From: a virus
Reading direction: 5' to 3' (one strand)
DNA length: 43,101 nt
IMG/VR virus record: IMGVR_UViG_3300044712_001233
Span: 1 to 43,101 of that record
The position numbers and the translations under genes were made by a program. How positions within the stretch are numbered: position 1 is the first letter of the stretch; the number at the start of each line of letters is the position of its first letter. The notes below the pieces were generated by a model, which was given only the letters and a program-made list of their open reading frames with translations, was not told the DNA's origin and did not search any database. This document shows, piece after piece, positions 41,346-43,101 of this stretch.

Positions 41346-42021
41346 CTTAATATCAAAACAAGACTTAAGAGAGTTCGCCGCTAAACATAGTTGGTCAAAA
41401 GCTATGAGTTCAGGGGGACTAGATAGCTGGAACAACTATGTCGGTCCTGACATGGGTGATCTAGTTGTAGTATGTAGTCGGTCTAGAGATAGCGATATCA
41501 TGGCAGAGTCAAATTTCGAGTCGGCTCTTGAAATGCTCGGCGGTGAGAGTAAGAGCGTAAGAGTTGATCGTTTTGGGCATTGGGCGTGTGGCTGGTTCGA
41601 GTTGATCTTAGTTAACCCTAAGAATGAAGCTAAGTTGACTAAGGCCTACGAAATTCGAAAACTACTTGACGAATATCCCGTTTTAGACGATACAGACTAT
41701 TATGAGCGTGAAAACGAAGAGATAGAGAGCGACTTCGACCACTATCGTGATGATTTCATTAAGACAATATGCGAATTCATTGGAGTGCCAGAGGACCACG
41801 AATTGACCGAAAATGAAACAAAAGACCTTGAGGCGGTCGCTCATGCGGTCTATCGTGATGATTGCGCATATTGCGGCTATACTGACGCTTTTGTTAACCT
41901 TGAGTCTATACAGCGGGCCTGTATTCGCGGCGGCTGTACTGACAACTTGAATTACTTAGCGCGACTAGGCAACGAAATAGCCGAAATGATGATTGAGTGC
42001 TACGCGGAGGTCTCAGAATGA
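41341..42021 (+). CDS. Unknown phage/plasmid protein with FGHWACGWFE motif
   Basis: 226 residues from the ATG at 41341 behind AAAAGGAG. Features: SRSRDSDIMAESNFESALEM, then VRVDRFGHWACGWFELILV (about 73-91), KLTKAYEIRKLLDEYPVLDD and DYYERENEE, then a Cys-rich section with DCAYCGYTD and ACIRGGC. The FGHWACGW...YPVLD...YxERE pattern is one I recall from widespread phage and plasmid proteins of unknown function. The coding style differs from genes left of 40 kb (more GAC, GAG, CGC). Its stop overlaps the next small gene by ATGA. Confidence 0.65.
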   Translation: MNLISKQDLREFAAKHSWSKAMSSGGLDSWNNYVGPDMGDLVVVCSRSRDSDIMAESNFESALEMLGGESKSVRVDRFGHWACGWFELILVNPKNEAKLTKAYEIRKLLDEYPVLDDTDYYERENEEIESDFDHYRDDFIKTICEFIGVPEDHELTENETKDLEAVAHAVYRDDCAYCGYTDAFVNLESIQRACIRGGCTDNLNYLARLGNEIAEMMIECYAEVSE

Positions 42022-42101
42022 GACACTTTTGGCTTAACTTCTCTATCGACTTGATTTTATTCACGTTTTGTCTGATCTTAATTGGAGTGAGTTTAATTTA
42101 A
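42018..42101 (+). CDS. 27-residue membrane micropeptide
   Basis: An ATG at 42018 overlaps the previous stop as ATGA and is preceded by a perfect GGAGG with 7-bp spacing. The frame reads MRHFWLNFSIDLILFTFCLI followed by LIGVSLI and a stop. Almost all of it is one transmembrane helix with a basic N-terminus, as in single-span phage membrane peptides. The reading frame is short, but the ribosome site and coupling are strong. It could be an inhibitor, holin-like or membrane regulator. Confidence 0.6.
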   Translation: MRHFWLNFSIDLILFTFCLILIGVSLI

Positions 42102-42115
42102 AAAGGAGTATCAAA

Positions 42116-42586
42116 ATGAAACGTATCAATTTGAAACAATTAGTAGAAACTGAACTCAAAAGACTGTATCATAATGCGACACTTCGCGGCAAATTGTGTA
42201 CAGAGTCAGACTATGAGTCAGACTTATTTCAAAACGAATTCGACTTCGAGTGTCGTCAAGCCATAGATGAGGCTCAAGAGCTATGCGAAGGATACGGCGA
42301 AGTCTATCAGTGGGGTCGCGGCGGGCGTACTCTAGCGCCGTCGGGCTTGATCATACAGCGCGGCGGTTCAAGTTTCAGAATTAAGGGTATTGAAGACTTA
42401 GACCTTGAGCCTCAAGAGTTTCGGGCTCTATACAAGATGCTTAAGCGCTTCAATGATGCGGTTCAAAACTGGTGTTCAACTAGACCGGACGAAATATTGA
42501 CAGAGCTACGCGCGGAATATTCGGAGTCACTCGCTGAAAACAAAAACAAAAAACGTGTTGTTCGTACAGTTGTAGACTATATTTAA
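42116..42586 (+). CDS. Unknown small protein of the right-hand block
   Basis: 156 residues from the ATG at 42116 (MKRINLKQLVETELKRLYHN...), chosen for AAAAGGAG and the GTATCAAAATG leader; an upstream in-frame TTG at 42068 lies inside the micropeptide. It has acidic and helical stretches (SDYESDLFQNEFDFECRQAI), a glycine-rich QWGRGGRTLAPSG and a basic end (ENKNKKRVVRTVVDYI). VQNWCSTRP near residue 118 resembles FQNWCSEFG in the next gene. No known motif. Confidence 0.6.
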   Translation: MKRINLKQLVETELKRLYHNATLRGKLCTESDYESDLFQNEFDFECRQAIDEAQELCEGYGEVYQWGRGGRTLAPSGLIIQRGGSSFRIKGIEDLDLEPQEFRALYKMLKRFNDAVQNWCSTRPDEILTELRAEYSESLAENKNKKRVVRTVVDYI

Positions 42587-42614
42587 TAAAATTAACCACT
42601 TACCAAGGAGTATC
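42584..42614 (+). repeat. Conserved leader, copy 1 of type 2
   Basis: A 31-base element beginning at the stop codon of the 156-residue gene, with core ACCACTTACCAAGGAGTATC, leading to the ATG at 42618. It is repeated at 43071-43101 with one mismatch. Confidence 0.85.
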
Positions 42615-42617
42615 AAA

Positions 42618-43073
42618 ATGACACAATTCAAAAATTTCAAGTACGAAATTAATTTCGTTTCAAAAGTCGATCAAAAACCATGGCCGCACTATCTCTGGAG
42701 CGTGAAAATTAATGGAGAGCTATTCACTTACAAAACGGGCCTAGGTCACGCCGTCAAGTCTGACACTTATTTTTTAAAAAAATCAGATCAAGATCAATAC
42801 AGGGGGCGCCTAATTAAGATCTACAGTACTAAACACTGTTTAGAGTATGCAATTGAGCCAAAAATTGAGAATATCCTAAACAGTCTGTTTTTGGACTCTG
42901 AGGCAAATTGTATGTCGTTTCAAAACTGGTGTTCTGAATTCGGATACAATACGGACTCAATTAAGGACTCACAGATCTATCAAGAGTGCTGTAAGATAGA
43001 CAGTCAAGTAAGACGGGTATTAGGTCCAGACTATCAAAAAATTAAGGAATATATTGAGTCACTGGAACTCTAA
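42618..43073 (+). CDS. Unknown small phage protein with WCSEFGYNTDS motif
   Basis: 151 residues from the ATG at 42618 behind AAGGAG. The first half is beta-like (FKYEINFVSKVDQKPWPHYL, WSVKINGELFTYKTGLG). The second half has FQNWCSEFGYNTDSIKDSQI and then YQECCKIDSQVRRVLGPDYQ. I recall this WC-x-E(D)FGY-x-TDS pattern from many phage proteins without known function. It is the last full gene in the window. Confidence 0.65.
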   Translation: MTQFKNFKYEINFVSKVDQKPWPHYLWSVKINGELFTYKTGLGHAVKSDTYFLKKSDQDQYRGRLIKIYSTKHCLEYAIEPKIENILNSLFLDSEANCMSFQNWCSEFGYNTDSIKDSQIYQECCKIDSQVRRVLGPDYQKIKEYIESLEL

Positions 43074-43101
43074 TAAAATCAACCACTTACCAAGGAGTAT
43101 C
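43071..43101 (+). repeat. Conserved leader, copy 2 of type 2 (edge)
   Basis: 31 bases matching 42584-42614 except C for T at one place, starting at the stop codon of the 151-residue gene and running to the window edge. By analogy the next gene should begin just past 43101. Confidence 0.85.

Overview
The window is part of an AT-rich, densely packed double-stranded DNA phage (or prophage) genome with a contractile tail, a myovirus by gene content. The diagnostic genes are a baseplate-J/gp47-like protein, a gp25-like wedge domain, a spike of the gpV/gp5 type, a hub candidate and a tape-measure candidate. Accessory content (RNA repair, an SPFH protein, MazG, HNH and several proteases) fits a large genome. 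Sigma70-type promoters, several with extended -10 elements, and a lipoprotein signal fit a bacterial host, probably Gram-negative. The host cannot be named from the sequence.

Layout. (1) About 1-28.8 kb is the tail, baseplate and fibre module, almost all on the minus strand. In transcription order (right to left) it holds: tape-measure candidate, hub, spike, a CPBP-type intramembrane protease, two small or unknown baseplate-cluster genes, a LysM-gp25 fusion, a giant 2183-residue baseplate-J protein, a second J-like wedge protein, a tube-like protein, then three fibre or appendage proteins and small virion-associated proteins. The last fibre gene runs off the left edge. (2) Three plus-strand islands interrupt this module, each preceded by a recognisable promoter: 7.6-9.5 kb (zinc-ribbon/coiled-coil protein, lytic transglycosylase, unknown, DEDDh exonuclease), 20.8-21.4 kb (lipoprotein metallopeptidase) and 29.0-29.6 kb (MazG-like protein). 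(3) About 29.6-40.2 kb is a minus-strand run of metabolism and takeover genes: an RNA-repair cluster (Rnl5-like RNA ligase, polynucleotide kinase-phosphatase, a HAD phosphatase of the RNA-repair type), a metallophosphoesterase, an HNH nuclease, a prohibitin-like membrane protein, a receiver-like protein and many small unknown genes. A strong hairpin terminator lies near its right (upstream) end. (4) About 40.16-41.1 kb is non-coding, with a purine-rich half followed by a pyrimidine-rich half carrying direct repeats, hairpins and a 16-bp palindrome. (5) About 41.1-43.1 kb is a plus-strand block of small genes of unknown function. Each has a near-identical Shine-Dalgarno leader, and codon use differs visibly from the rest. 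The block continues past the right edge.

How the genes work together. The minus-strand tail genes build one contractile-tail baseplate, and several of them share the same beta-rich modules, which suggests growth by module shuffling. The RNA-repair genes together could heal 2',3'-cyclic-phosphate/5'-OH breaks, the kind left by anticodon nucleases. The proteases, transglycosylase and lipoprotein sit in the tail cluster and may act at the cell envelope. The non-coding strand switch near 40.5 kb is a candidate origin or early control region. These functional links are inferred from domain recognition by eye; no database search was run.
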